A stretch of 64,000 nt of DNA, taken from contig MKUP01000023.1 of assembly GCA_001898625.1 (NCBI GenBank), positions 409,983 through 473,982 on the forward strand, given 5' to 3'. The DNA is from Burkholderiales bacterium 67-32 (GTDB lineage Bacteria; Pseudomonadota; Gammaproteobacteria; Burkholderiales; Burkholderiaceae_B). Positions 16,507-24,226 of this stretch are shown piece after piece. A program made the translations under genes and the position numbers. The notes below the pieces were generated by a model. The model was given only the letters and a program-made list of their open reading frames with translations, ran no database searches and had not been told where the DNA came from. How positions within the stretch are numbered: position 1 is the first letter of the stretch; each line of letters opens with the position of its first letter.

Positions 16507-17265
16507 ATGTCCGCCATGCGTCCGTCCGCCGCAGTGCCCGGCTTTTCCCCGCAGGAACGCCGGGCGGCCATCGTCGCGGGCCTGAAGGCGCTGGCGCCCA
16601 CCACGATCGCCATCGGCGTCTGGGGCATGGTCAGCGGCGTGGCCATGGTCAAGATCGGCATGAGCCAGTCGCTGGCGCTGGCGATGACTTTCCTGGTGTA
16701 CGCGGGCTCGGCCCAGTTGGCCGCGCTGCCGCTGATCGTCGCGGGCGCGCCGGTCTGGCTGGTGTTCGCCGCTGGCTGCGTGGTCAACCTGCGATTCGTG
16801 ATCTTCGCGGCGGCGCTGCATCCGTATTTCCGCCGCTACTCCCGCTGGCGCCGCCTGGGGCTGGGCTTCCTGACGAGCGACATCGGCTTCGTGCTGTTCA
16901 TGCCCCGCTACGGCGACGCGGCCGTCAAGGGCACGCCCGAGCAGACCTGGTTCTTCCTGGGCTCGGCCCTGGGCAACTGGCTGACCTGGCAGGTGTGTTC
17001 GGTGGCCGGGATCCTGCTGGGGGCGGTGGTGCCGCAGGCCTGGTCGCTGGAATTCGCAGCGGTGCTGGCGCTGATCGCCATCGTGGTGCCCATGGTCGCG
17101 AGCAGGCCGGTGCTGGCCGCGGTGGCGGCGGCAGCCGTCGTCGGATGGGCCGGTCAACTGCTGCCGCTGCGCCTGGGCCTGGTGCTGGCTGTGGTGGCCG
17201 GAGTGACCGCGGGCGTGTTCGCCGAAAAGGCGCTGGATGGCAAGACCCGGGGAGCGCGGTTATGA
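16507..17265 (+). CDS. azlC: AzlC-type branched-chain amino acid exporter subunit
   Basis: A 252-residue integral membrane protein, the large subunit of the LIV-E exporter (AzlC/YgaZ). About seven hydrophobic segments are visible. Family motifs include APTTIAIGVWGMVSGVAMV, VYAGSAQLAALPL and VVNLRFVIFAAALHPYF. The start is ATG at 16507; another ATG three codons on is possible. It overlaps azlD by 4 bp (ATGA). It sits divergently next to ilvE, consistent with branched-chain amino acid homeostasis. Confidence 0.93.
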   Translation: MSAMRPSAAVPGFSPQERRAAIVAGLKALAPTTIAIGVWGMVSGVAMVKIGMSQSLALAMTFLVYAGSAQLAALPLIVAGAPVWLVFAAGCVVNLRFVIFAAALHPYFRRYSRWRRLGLGFLTSDIGFVLFMPRYGDAAVKGTPEQTWFFLGSALGNWLTWQVCSVAGILLGAVVPQAWSLEFAAVLALIAIVVPMVASRPVLAAVAAAAVVGWAGQLLPLRLGLVLAVVAGVTAGVFAEKALDGKTRGARL

Positions 17266-17612
17266 CCCCTTCCATCATGTCGCCGGCCTCGGATGCGCTT
17301 TACGTCTGGTTGGTCATCATCGCGTTGGCAGCTTGCACCGTGATCACCCGCGCGGGTTTCCTGTTGCTGGGTGATAACGTGCCGCTGCCGGAAGGGGTGA
17401 GGCGGGCCCTGCGTTATGCGCCCGCCGCAGCCCTGGTGGCGGTAATCGTGCCGGACCTGTTGCCCTGGAGCGCCGGGGCCGGGCCCGTCTTCGACTGGCG
17501 AGCGGTGTCGGCATTGGTCGCGATCGCGGTGATGATGGTCACGCGCAACACGATTGCAATGATCGCCGCCGGGATGGCGGCGCTCTGGTTGTTGCGCTGG
17601 CTGTTGGGTTGA
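17262..17612 (+). CDS. azlD: AzlD-type branched-chain amino acid exporter subunit
   Basis: A 116-residue small membrane partner of AzlC with four hydrophobic segments. The motif ITRAGFLLLGDNVPLPEGVRRALRYAPAAALVAVIVPDLL is characteristic of AzlD/YgaH. It is translationally coupled to azlC. The next gene, the ECF sigma factor, has its own promoter, so the operon ends here. Confidence 0.93.
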   Translation: MTPSIMSPASDALYVWLVIIALAACTVITRAGFLLLGDNVPLPEGVRRALRYAPAAALVAVIVPDLLPWSAGAGPVFDWRAVSALVAIAVMMVTRNTIAMIAAGMAALWLLRWLLG

Positions 17613-17644
17613 GCGGCAGGCGTCCGAGAAGCCAGTCAGGGGCA

Positions 17645-17674
17645 TTGACAATGAGAATGATTATTTTTTATATT
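17645..17674 (+). promoter_or_regulatory. Sigma-70 promoter with embedded Fur box for the ECF sigma operon
   Basis: A consensus -35 TTGACA (17645-17650) and a -10 TATATT (17669-17674) are separated by 18 bp. Within the spacer, 17647-17665 matches the 19-bp Fur consensus at 15 of 19 positions (GACAATGAGAATGATTATT). Iron-loaded Fur bound here would block polymerase, so the sigma factor should be made only when iron is scarce. Confidence 0.85.
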
Positions 17675-17714
17675 CTTGCCGATCGCTGAGGGGGCGGGCC
17701 AGAGCGGGGGCGTG

Positions 17715-18206
17715 ATGGATGATCAGAAGGTGGTGCGGGGGATCTACCTCGGGCACCGGCCTTGGCTGTTGGAGCGCTTGCAGCGCCGCCTGCGCAATCA
17801 CGCCCAAGCTGAAGATCTCACTTCCGAAGCATTCGTGCAGGTTGTCGCTCACCCCGATCCGGGCGCCATCAAGGAGCCGCGTGCGTTTCTAACCACCATT
17901 GCCAAGCGCCTGCTGTTCCATTTCTGGCGCCGCCAGGAGCTGGAGCAGGCTTACCTGCAATCCGTGGCTGCGCTTCCCGCCGACACGCTGCCATCCGCGG
18001 AAGATGTGGCGCTGATGCTCGAGGCGCTGGCGCGGGTCGATCGCTTGCTCGATGGTATGACGGTGACGGCCAAGGCGGCTTTTCTGCATAGCCAGGTGGA
18101 TGGCATGACCTATATCGAGATCGCCCGGCGGCTGGAAATATCCCAAATGTCGGTACGCCGCTATGTCGCCGAGGGATTGCGCCGTTGCATGGCAGGTGCC
18201 GGTTAG
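17715..18206 (+). CDS. ECF sigma factor, FecI type
   Basis: A 163-residue extracytoplasmic-function sigma factor of the iron-starvation group. Region 2 (IYLGHRPWLLERLQRRLRNHAQAEDLTSEAFVQV) and region 4 (TYIEIARRLEISQMSVRRYVAEGLRRC) are both visible. The ATG at 17715 was chosen; a TTG at 17676 would add 13 unconvincing residues and lies inside the promoter. It is preceded by a Fur-regulated promoter and followed one base later by fecR. It should direct transcription of the TonB receptor gene when the receptor is loaded. Confidence 0.93.
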   Translation: MDDQKVVRGIYLGHRPWLLERLQRRLRNHAQAEDLTSEAFVQVVAHPDPGAIKEPRAFLTTIAKRLLFHFWRRQELEQAYLQSVAALPADTLPSAEDVALMLEALARVDRLLDGMTVTAKAAFLHSQVDGMTYIEIARRLEISQMSVRRYVAEGLRRCMAGAG

Positions 18207-18207
18207 C

Positions 18208-19164
18208 ATGCCCGCCGATTCCAGCGCGGCGCCGGAAGCATTCGAGTGGATGCTCAAGTTGAGATCGGGCGGCCTGACGGCCGAGCAGCAATCGACTTTC
18301 GAGCGCTGGCTGGCGGTGTCGGCCAATGCCGAGGCCTGGGCGCGTTTGAACCGCAAGTTGGACGATACGTTCGGGCCTGTTCGCCAATTCCAGGCCAGTC
18401 ATCCATCGATGGGCCTGGCGGCACGCAAGGCGGTATTGCAGCCTGGGCGCCGGCGGAACTGGATCAAGGGCGCGCTGGTGGTGTCAGGTATCGGATTCGG
18501 GGCCGGGGTGTTGTTGGATCGGTCCATTCCGCTTGCCACGCTCGGTGCCGACTACCGGACGGCAACCGGAGAACGGCGTACGGTCGTGTTGCCCGACGGT
18601 AGCGTCCTGGCCCTGAATGCGCGTTCGGCGGTGAATGTGCGCTTCGAGAGGGGGCAGCGCACGATCAGGTTATTGCGGGGGGAGATCCTGGTATCGGCCA
18701 CGACGCGGCCCGAAGCGCCATTCGTTGTGGAAACCGGCCTTGGCACTGTGCGCGCGCTCGGTACGCGGTTCTTAGTCCGCCTGCGAGATCGCATGGGCCT
18801 GGTGGCCGTGCTTGAACATAGCGTCCGGGTCGGAACCGCTTCGGGGCATCGAGTCCTGGCCGAAGGCGAGAGCGCGTGGTTCGGGCCGACGGGCATCGCG
18901 GTGGCACGGGTCGATGCGCTGGCCCAGGCCCGATGGTCGCAAGGCTATATCGAGGTTCGCGATGAGCCATTGGGGCGTGTCATCGATGGATTGAGGCCCT
19001 ATACCACCGCCGTGTTGCGGGTTTCGCAGGAAGCGGCCGAGTTGCGCGCGCTGGGTGTCTATCCGCTGGACGATCCCGACGCCGTCCTGGTCGCATTGGC
19101 CGAGACGCTGCCATTGCGGGTCCGTCGATACGGCCCTTGGCTGGTGACGATCAACGTGCGCTGA
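18208..19164 (+). CDS. FecR-type transmembrane anti-sigma regulator
   Basis: A 318-residue signal transducer. The N-terminal cytoplasmic DUF4880-like domain (AFEWMLKLRSGGLTAEQQSTFERWLA) binds the sigma factor. A single membrane segment (GALVVSGIGFGAGVLL, about residues 91-106) follows, then the periplasmic FecR domain with GERRTVVLPDGSVLALNARSAV and a C-terminal receptor-interacting part. It starts one base after the sigma gene stop and precedes the cognate receptor. Confidence 0.93.
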   Translation: MPADSSAAPEAFEWMLKLRSGGLTAEQQSTFERWLAVSANAEAWARLNRKLDDTFGPVRQFQASHPSMGLAARKAVLQPGRRRNWIKGALVVSGIGFGAGVLLDRSIPLATLGADYRTATGERRTVVLPDGSVLALNARSAVNVRFERGQRTIRLLRGEILVSATTRPEAPFVVETGLGTVRALGTRFLVRLRDRMGLVAVLEHSVRVGTASGHRVLAEGESAWFGPTGIAVARVDALAQARWSQGYIEVRDEPLGRVIDGLRPYTTAVLRVSQEAAELRALGVYPLDDPDAVLVALAETLPLRVRRYGPWLVTINVR

Positions 19165-19247
19165 TCCGCTTCGGGGCTGAACACTTTTTCCGGGCTGCTT
19201 ACACATACCGGTGACAGGACCCGTGTAAACAGTTTCGGAGATCGCCC

Positions 19248-21644
19248 ATGTACCGCCGTCTTGGTACCGCTTTTCGCATTGCCGCTCTTGCGTTTTCGCT
19301 GAGCGGAGTCGTTCCGCAGGAAGTCGAAGCCGCCTCGACTTCTTCCGCGGCCGTGCCCGGCACGCGTTTTTTCGATGTACCTGCCCAGCCTCTGGACGGG
19401 GCGTTGATGCGCATCGCCAGTGAAGGTGGCCGTACGGTGTCGGTCGACCCCGAGTTGGTCAGGGGGCTGCGGTCCACGGCGGTGCGTGGGATGTATACGA
19501 CAGAGCAGGCCCTGGAGGCAGCGGTGGCCGGCGCGCCAGTGGAGTGGGTGACGACACCTGGTGGAGCCTTGACGCTGCGCGGCGCTCCGCCCGTGACCAC
19601 GATATTGGCGCCGGTGCGCGTGCACGCGAGCGCCGAGCGCGAATCCGCCCCGATGCCCTATGCCGGGGGGCAGGTGGCCCGAGGTGGGCGGCTTGGTCTG
19701 CTGGGGGATCGGGATTTCATGGAAACGCCGTTCAGCATGACCAGTTATGCGGCTCGCATCATCGAAGACCAGCAGGCACGCAGCGTTGCCGATGTCCTCG
19801 ACAACGATGTCGCGGTGCGTAATATTTTCCCGCGCACGGGTTTTGCCGATCAGTTCATGATGCGCGGATTTCCGGTATTGAACAGCGATATTGCATTCGA
19901 TGGTCTGGTCGGCATCGTTCCCCACAACAACGTCAACCTTGCGGCGGTCGAGCGTATCGAGGTCCTGAAGGGACCCAATGCGCTGCTGGGCGGGATGTCG
20001 TTCAGCGGCGCGGTAGGAGGCGCCATCAATCTCGTGCCCAAGCAGGCCGATACCGATCCGGTCACGCAATTGACCGGTACCTATGGCTCGCGCGGGCAAC
20101 TGGGGGGCCAGGCCGACGTCGGCCGGCGCTTCGGCCCGGATGCCAGCCTGGGGGTGCGGGCCCAGGCTGGCTATCGCGCAGGCGACACCGCTGTTGCCGA
20201 TCAGCGCAACGAACATGGTTTCGGAGCCGTGGCGCTGGACTACAGCGGTTCACGGTTCAAGGCCGTCGCCCATCTGGGGCATCAGGCCGACGATTTGAAG
20301 GCGCCGACCGACGCGATCTACGTACTGCCGGGATTCCCGCTGCCAGGTCCCCCCGACGCGGGCAGGAATTTCATGCAGCCATGGACATTCAGTCATTCCC
20401 GCGATACCTATGGCTCGTTGCGGCTCAGCTATGAATTGACCGATGAAACGTCGCTGACCGCGGCCTATGGAAGACGCCACCATCGGTACGAATCGCTGGT
20501 CGCATACAACCAGTTGACCTCGCCGACGGGCAGCACCACCGGGATGGCGTATTACTACCCCTATTTTCAGGATACGGATGCGTTCAATCTTGGCCTGAGG
20601 ACACAATTCCGGACGGCGGGGGTGCGCCATGCGCTGAGCGCGTCGTTCGACGGCAACTGGCGCAAGAGTGGTTCTACGACGACTCTGTTCGGCACCGTGA
20701 ACTCGAATATCTATGAATCCGTGCTCGCTGGAGAGCCGGATTGGTCGGGTATTTCCGATAGCGCGGCGGCAACGGCGGCCGTGCGCCTGACAAGCCTGGC
20801 GCTGGCCGATACAGTCTATCTGGCGCGGGACCGTCTGCAACTGACGCTGGGCATCCGTTCCCAAAGCGTGCAGACGGATGCCATTTCTGCCGCTACCGGC
20901 GCGCGCCAACGGACCTATGACAAGCGGGCGTTGACCCCCGCGCTCGGCGTGCTGTTCAAGGCCTCGGAGCAGGTCTCCGTGTACGGCAACTATATCGAGG
21001 GGTTGAGCCAGGGGCAGACGGCGCCGGCCGGGACGGCAAATGCCGGCCAGCAGTTCTCTCCGTACAAGTCCCGCCAATACGAGGCGGGCGTCAAATGGGA
21101 CGGCAAGGCCGTGGCCGCCACGCTGGCCGCATTCCAGATCGTTCGTCCCAGTGCCTATACGGATCCGGCGACGATGCGATACGAGGTCAACGGCCGCCAG
21201 CGCAACCGTGGGATCGAATTCAACGTATTTGGCTCACCGCTTCCCAGGGTGCGGGTGTTGAGCGGTCTGGCGTATACGGATGCGGTCCAGACCCGGACTG
21301 CAGGAGGTGCCGCCGACGGCAATGCGGCCATAGGAGTGCCCGCGTGGCAGATGAACCTGGGGGGCGAGTGGGATCCGGCCGGCATCGAGGGACTGACGCT
21401 GACCGGTCGCGTGCTCTATACCGGCAAGCAGTACCTGGACGCCGCCAATAGCCAGGAGATTCCCGATTGGGTCCGGCTGGACCTGGGCGCGCGCTACAAG
21501 GTGCCGGGAACCTCCGGGGCGGCGACAGTCAGGCTGGATATCCTGAATGTCCTGGACAAGAACTATTGGGCGTCCACCGCCAATGGGCGTCTGGTGATCA
21601 GCGCTCCGCGCATGGTCAAGCTGTCGGTGTCGATGGCATTTTGA
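19248..21644 (+). CDS. TonB-dependent siderophore receptor with N-terminal signalling domain
   Basis: A 798-residue outer-membrane receptor. After the signal peptide comes a secretin/TonB N-terminal (STN) signalling domain (about residues 40-112, FFDVPAQPLDGALMRIASEGG). This marks it as a transducer that talks to FecR. The plug follows (FSMTSYAARIIEDQQARSVADVL, then RIEVLKGPNALLGG), then the 22-strand barrel ending in a terminal Phe (VSMAF), as expected for BAM recognition. It resembles ferric-siderophore receptors of the FpvA/FhuE class. The ligand is unknown. No siderophore synthesis genes are nearby, so it may use a xenosiderophore. Confidence 0.93.
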   Translation: MYRRLGTAFRIAALAFSLSGVVPQEVEAASTSSAAVPGTRFFDVPAQPLDGALMRIASEGGRTVSVDPELVRGLRSTAVRGMYTTEQALEAAVAGAPVEWVTTPGGALTLRGAPPVTTILAPVRVHASAERESAPMPYAGGQVARGGRLGLLGDRDFMETPFSMTSYAARIIEDQQARSVADVLDNDVAVRNIFPRTGFADQFMMRGFPVLNSDIAFDGLVGIVPHNNVNLAAVERIEVLKGPNALLGGMSFSGAVGGAINLVPKQADTDPVTQLTGTYGSRGQLGGQADVGRRFGPDASLGVRAQAGYRAGDTAVADQRNEHGFGAVALDYSGSRFKAVAHLGHQADDLKAPTDAIYVLPGFPLPGPPDAGRNFMQPWTFSHSRDTYGSLRLSYELTDETSLTAAYGRRHHRYESLVAYNQLTSPTGSTTGMAYYYPYFQDTDAFNLGLRTQFRTAGVRHALSASFDGNWRKSGSTTTLFGTVNSNIYESVLAGEPDWSGISDSAAATAAVRLTSLALADTVYLARDRLQLTLGIRSQSVQTDAISAATGARQRTYDKRALTPALGVLFKASEQVSVYGNYIEGLSQGQTAPAGTANAGQQFSPYKSRQYEAGVKWDGKAVAATLAAFQIVRPSAYTDPATMRYEVNGRQRNRGIEFNVFGSPLPRVRVLSGLAYTDAVQTRTAGGAADGNAAIGVPAWQMNLGGEWDPAGIEGLTLTGRVLYTGKQYLDAANSQEIPDWVRLDLGARYKVPGTSGAATVRLDILNVLDKNYWASTANGRLVISAPRMVKLSVSMAF

Positions 21645-21666
21645 CCGCGGAGCAACGAACCGAGCG

Positions 21667-22650
21667 TCATTCGGCCTGGATGTTGCGCTGGACCACGACG
21701 GCGCGCAGACGGCGGATGTCGTTCTCGACGCGCGCCTGAAACTCGTCGGGCGTGGAAGCCTTGGGCGAACCGCCCCAATCGACCAGTTGCTGGTGCACGG
21801 CGGGCGTATCCAGCACCGCGCGCAATTCGCGGTTCAGGCGCGCGACCACGTCGGCGGGCGTGCCGGCCGGCGCGGCGATGCCCAGCCACGACTCGAAGAC
21901 GACGGCGGGCAGCGTGTCGGCCACGCTCGGCACGCCGGGTAGCGCCTGCACGCCCTTGGGCGCGGTGGTCGCCAGCAGCCGCACGCGCTGGGACTTGAAC
22001 AGCGGTGCGGTGTTGGTCATCGTGTCGATCATGACGTCCACTCGTCCGGCCAGCAGCTCGGTCATCGGGCCGGCGCCGCCCTTGAACGGCACGTGCAGCG
22101 CGCTGCCGCCGCTTTCGGCCATGATCCATTCGCCCACGAGATGCATGGCGGTGCCGACGCCGACCGAGGTGTAGGTGTAGCGGTCTTTTTCGGTCTTGAT
22201 GCGGCGGACGAAGTCGTCGAAGGACTTGATCGGCGACGACGGCGCCACGGCCAGCGTCAACGGATACGTCGTGATCGTGGATACCCAGCTAAAGCCCTTG
22301 ACCGGCTCGAAGGGCAGATCCTTGCGCATGGCGGCATTGGTGCCGTGGCCACTGGTCATCAGCACCAGCGTGTAGCCGTCGGGCTCGCTCTTGGCGACCT
22401 GGGCCGAGGCGATGTTGCCGCCGTCGCCGGCGCGATTCTCGACGATGACGGGCTGGCCGACCCGCTCGGACAGCGCCTTGCCGACCAGCCGCGCCACGAC
22501 GTCGCTGCCGCCTCCGGCCGCGAAGCCGACCAGCAGTTTGATCGGCCGGTTCGGGTAGGTGTTCTGCGCGTGCGCGGGGCCGGCCAGTACCGCGGCCAGG
22601 ATGCCCGCCGCGGCGAGGGCCTGGCGGCGGCCGGTGATCTTGTCGTGCAT
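21667..22650 (-). CDS. Bug/TctC-family periplasmic binding protein
   Basis: A 327-residue solute-binding protein. The signal peptide carries GRRQALAAAGILAAVLAGPAHA, and the mature start YPNRPIKLLVGFAAGGGSD is the Bug signature. The VENRAGDGGN and KSEPDGYTL blocks are also typical. Bug proteins capture carboxylates or other small organics for TctAB-type carriers, or act as sensors. No tctAB genes are present in the window. It is the last gene of a VOC-IclR-Bug operon on the minus strand. Confidence 0.92.
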   Translation of the reverse strand: MHDKITGRRQALAAAGILAAVLAGPAHAQNTYPNRPIKLLVGFAAGGGSDVVARLVGKALSERVGQPVIVENRAGDGGNIASAQVAKSEPDGYTLVLMTSGHGTNAAMRKDLPFEPVKGFSWVSTITTYPLTLAVAPSSPIKSFDDFVRRIKTEKDRYTYTSVGVGTAMHLVGEWIMAESGGSALHVPFKGGAGPMTELLAGRVDVMIDTMTNTAPLFKSQRVRLLATTAPKGVQALPGVPSVADTLPAVVFESWLGIAAPAGTPADVVARLNRELRAVLDTPAVHQQLVDWGGSPKASTPDEFQARVENDIRRLRAVVVQRNIQAE

Positions 22651-22710
22651 GATGGGTCTCCTCTTCGTCCCCGTTTTCGTGCGGCCCCGTCGGGGCGCGC
22701 GTGAGGCCGC

Positions 22711-23454
22711 TCAGTCCGCCGTCTGGAGGCGGGCGGAAATCTCGCGGCTTTTCTGTTGCAACACGGCCCCCAGGGCCGCGCCGTTGAGGAACTCCCCCCG
22801 CTGTTTCGAGCAGACCAGCGAGATCGTTCCTATGACTTCGTCCTCGGCCATCACGGGCACGCCGTAGCCGATGACGTCGGGATCCAGCCCCGCGTGGCTG
22901 ATGGCGTATCCCGCCTTGCGTATGGCCTTCAGCCCGGTCCACGCGGCGTTCCAGGCCTCTTCGCCGGCGCCCGGGTGGGTCTGTTCGAACAGGTTGCGCA
23001 CGCGCGCCCGCGGCCAGAATGCCAGCACCGACAGCGAAGGCGCGCCGCGGAACCACGGCAGGCTCTTGCCCCGTATGTAGGTCAGTTCCAGCGGCTCCAC
23101 GCCGGCTTCGTGCGCCACGTTCAGCAGGTGCTCGCCGTAGACGTTGGAAAGCAGCACATGGCAGCCGGTTTCCTGCGCCAAGTCGCGCAGAATGGGCTGG
23201 GCGGCGCGGGTGACCGGATCGGTCTCGCGGATCAGGGCCTCGAGTTCGACCACCCGCGCACCCACCACGTAGATGCCGCGCGGCAGCCGTATCAGCAATC
23301 CCGCCGCGCACAGTTCCTTGACGTAGCGATAGGTGGACGAGGGCGTAAAGCCGAAGTGGCTGGCCAGGTCGTCCACCGTCCAGGCGTACCGGTCGTGGGT
23401 GTAGGCATCGAGCAGCGTCAGCATGCGGCCCAGGCTGGATGCGCTTTCCGTCAT
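22711..23454 (-). CDS. IclR family transcriptional regulator
   Basis: A 247-residue regulator with an N-terminal winged helix (WTVDDLASHFGFTPSSTYRYVKELCAAGLL) and a C-terminal effector-binding domain (PILRDLAQETGCHVLLSNVYGEH). The N-terminus is shorter than usual for the family. Its start overlaps the stop of the VOC gene (ATGA) and it is followed by the Bug gene, so it is probably autoregulated with the operon. A palindrome at 24068-24092 upstream of the operon is the best operator candidate. Confidence 0.92.
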   Translation of the reverse strand: MTESASSLGRMLTLLDAYTHDRYAWTVDDLASHFGFTPSSTYRYVKELCAAGLLIRLPRGIYVVGARVVELEALIRETDPVTRAAQPILRDLAQETGCHVLLSNVYGEHLLNVAHEAGVEPLELTYIRGKSLPWFRGAPSLSVLAFWPRARVRNLFEQTHPGAGEEAWNAAWTGLKAIRKAGYAISHAGLDPDVIGYGVPVMAEDEVIGTISLVCSKQRGEFLNGAALGAVLQQKSREISARLQTAD

Positions 23455-24017
23455 GCGGGCGCCTGCTCCACGCCCATGCGCCGGGCCATGTCGGCCCGCC
23501 AGTCCTGGCGGTTGCGGAAGCCGGGCAGGGCGCGCGCGTGCCGCTCGGCCCAGGCCATGAGTTCGGCCGGTGGCAGCTCGATGGGCATGGGGACGCGCAT
23601 GGGCTGCGAGACGTACCAGGGCGTGTCGATGTACAGCTCGAGCCGGTTGCCTTCCGGGTCGCGGCAGTACAGCGACAGTGCGTTGCCGTGGGTGACCGGC
23701 GCCAGTTCCGCGACGCCGGCGTCCACCAGGCGACGATGGTAGCGCTGCAGGGTTTCCAGGGAGTCGGCCATCAGCGATAACTGGTTGATGACGTTGAAGC
23801 GGACATCGGCGGGCCGCCCCGACACCAGCACGATCTGATGGTGGACGTCCGGATCGCGGCTGGTGAACACGAGTTCGATCGGGCCGTGGGGGCCGTCGAG
23901 CATGCCGCGGTCCGTGATCGTGAAGTCCAGGACCTGCGAATAGAAATCGGCCATTCGCTGGATATCGGTGACGAAGATGCCGACGTGGCTGAAGGAAAGA
24001 CCGGGTCTTTGGGGCAT
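23451..24017 (-). CDS. VOC family protein, extradiol dioxygenase/glyoxalase-like
   Basis: A 188-residue vicinal-oxygen-chelate protein. The first beta-alpha-beta module starts LSFSHVGIFVTDIQRMADFYSQVLDF. The second ends DPEGNRLELYIDTPWYVSQP. Potential metal ligands are H11 near the N-terminus, H60 (PDVHHQIVLV) and the E of RLELY. The C-terminal 45 residues (ELMAWAERHARALPGF) are an extra helical tail. It is the first gene of the VOC-IclR-Bug operon and likely acts on an aromatic catabolite. Substrate unknown. Confidence 0.85.
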   Translation of the reverse strand: MPQRPGLSFSHVGIFVTDIQRMADFYSQVLDFTITDRGMLDGPHGPIELVFTSRDPDVHHQIVLVSGRPADVRFNVINQLSLMADSLETLQRYHRRLVDAGVAELAPVTHGNALSLYCRDPEGNRLELYIDTPWYVSQPMRVPMPIELPPAELMAWAERHARALPGFRNRQDWRADMARRMGVEQAPA

Positions 24018-24067
24018 GGTGGAAAATGAAGCCTGTTGTGTGGCAAATAAAAGCCATTAAAAATCAA

Positions 24068-24092
24068 GTTTTTTGCATATTACGTAAAAAAC
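24068..24092 (-). promoter_or_regulatory. 25-bp palindromic operator candidate before the VOC-IclR-Bug operon
   Basis: Arms GTTTTTT (24068-24074) and AAAAAAC (24086-24092) flank a GCATATTACGT core. Ten of 12 position pairs about the centre at 24080 are complementary. It lies 51 bp upstream of the VOC start in a clearly AT-rich stretch (24035-24115), unlike the surrounding DNA. The adjacent IclR gene product is the natural candidate to bind it. Confidence 0.55.
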
Positions 24093-24150
24093 TCAAAAAT
24101 AAGACCTGTGTGAAACCCTAGGTGCGATGGGGAGCGGGCAGGCGGCCGCG

Positions 24151-24176
24151 TACCGCTTCCCCGGGGGGAAGCGGTA
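24151..24176 (-). terminator. Perfect 12-bp stem-loop between glnE and the VOC operon
   Basis: TACCGCTTCCCC (24151-24162) and GGGGAAGCGGTA (24165-24176) are exact inverted copies with a 2-nt centre. It lies 51 bp past the glnE stop on the minus strand. There is no T-tract after it, so it is either a non-canonical terminator or a 3'-end stabilising hairpin. Confidence 0.5.
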
Positions 24177-24226
24177 GCAGGCAAACCGGAGGAAAGGGGA
24201 GAAGGGGGCGGCAAGACCCCGGGGAT

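Noticed and set aside
17676-17714. TTG start for the ECF sigma gene
   Set aside because: It falls right beside the -10 element, lacks a ribosome site, and adds residues not typical of FecI proteins.
19199-19228. TTACAC / GTGTAA inverted repeat upstream of the TonB receptor gene
   Set aside because: Only 6-bp arms with an 18-bp spacer. It may be part of the ECF promoter region but I cannot support a specific site.
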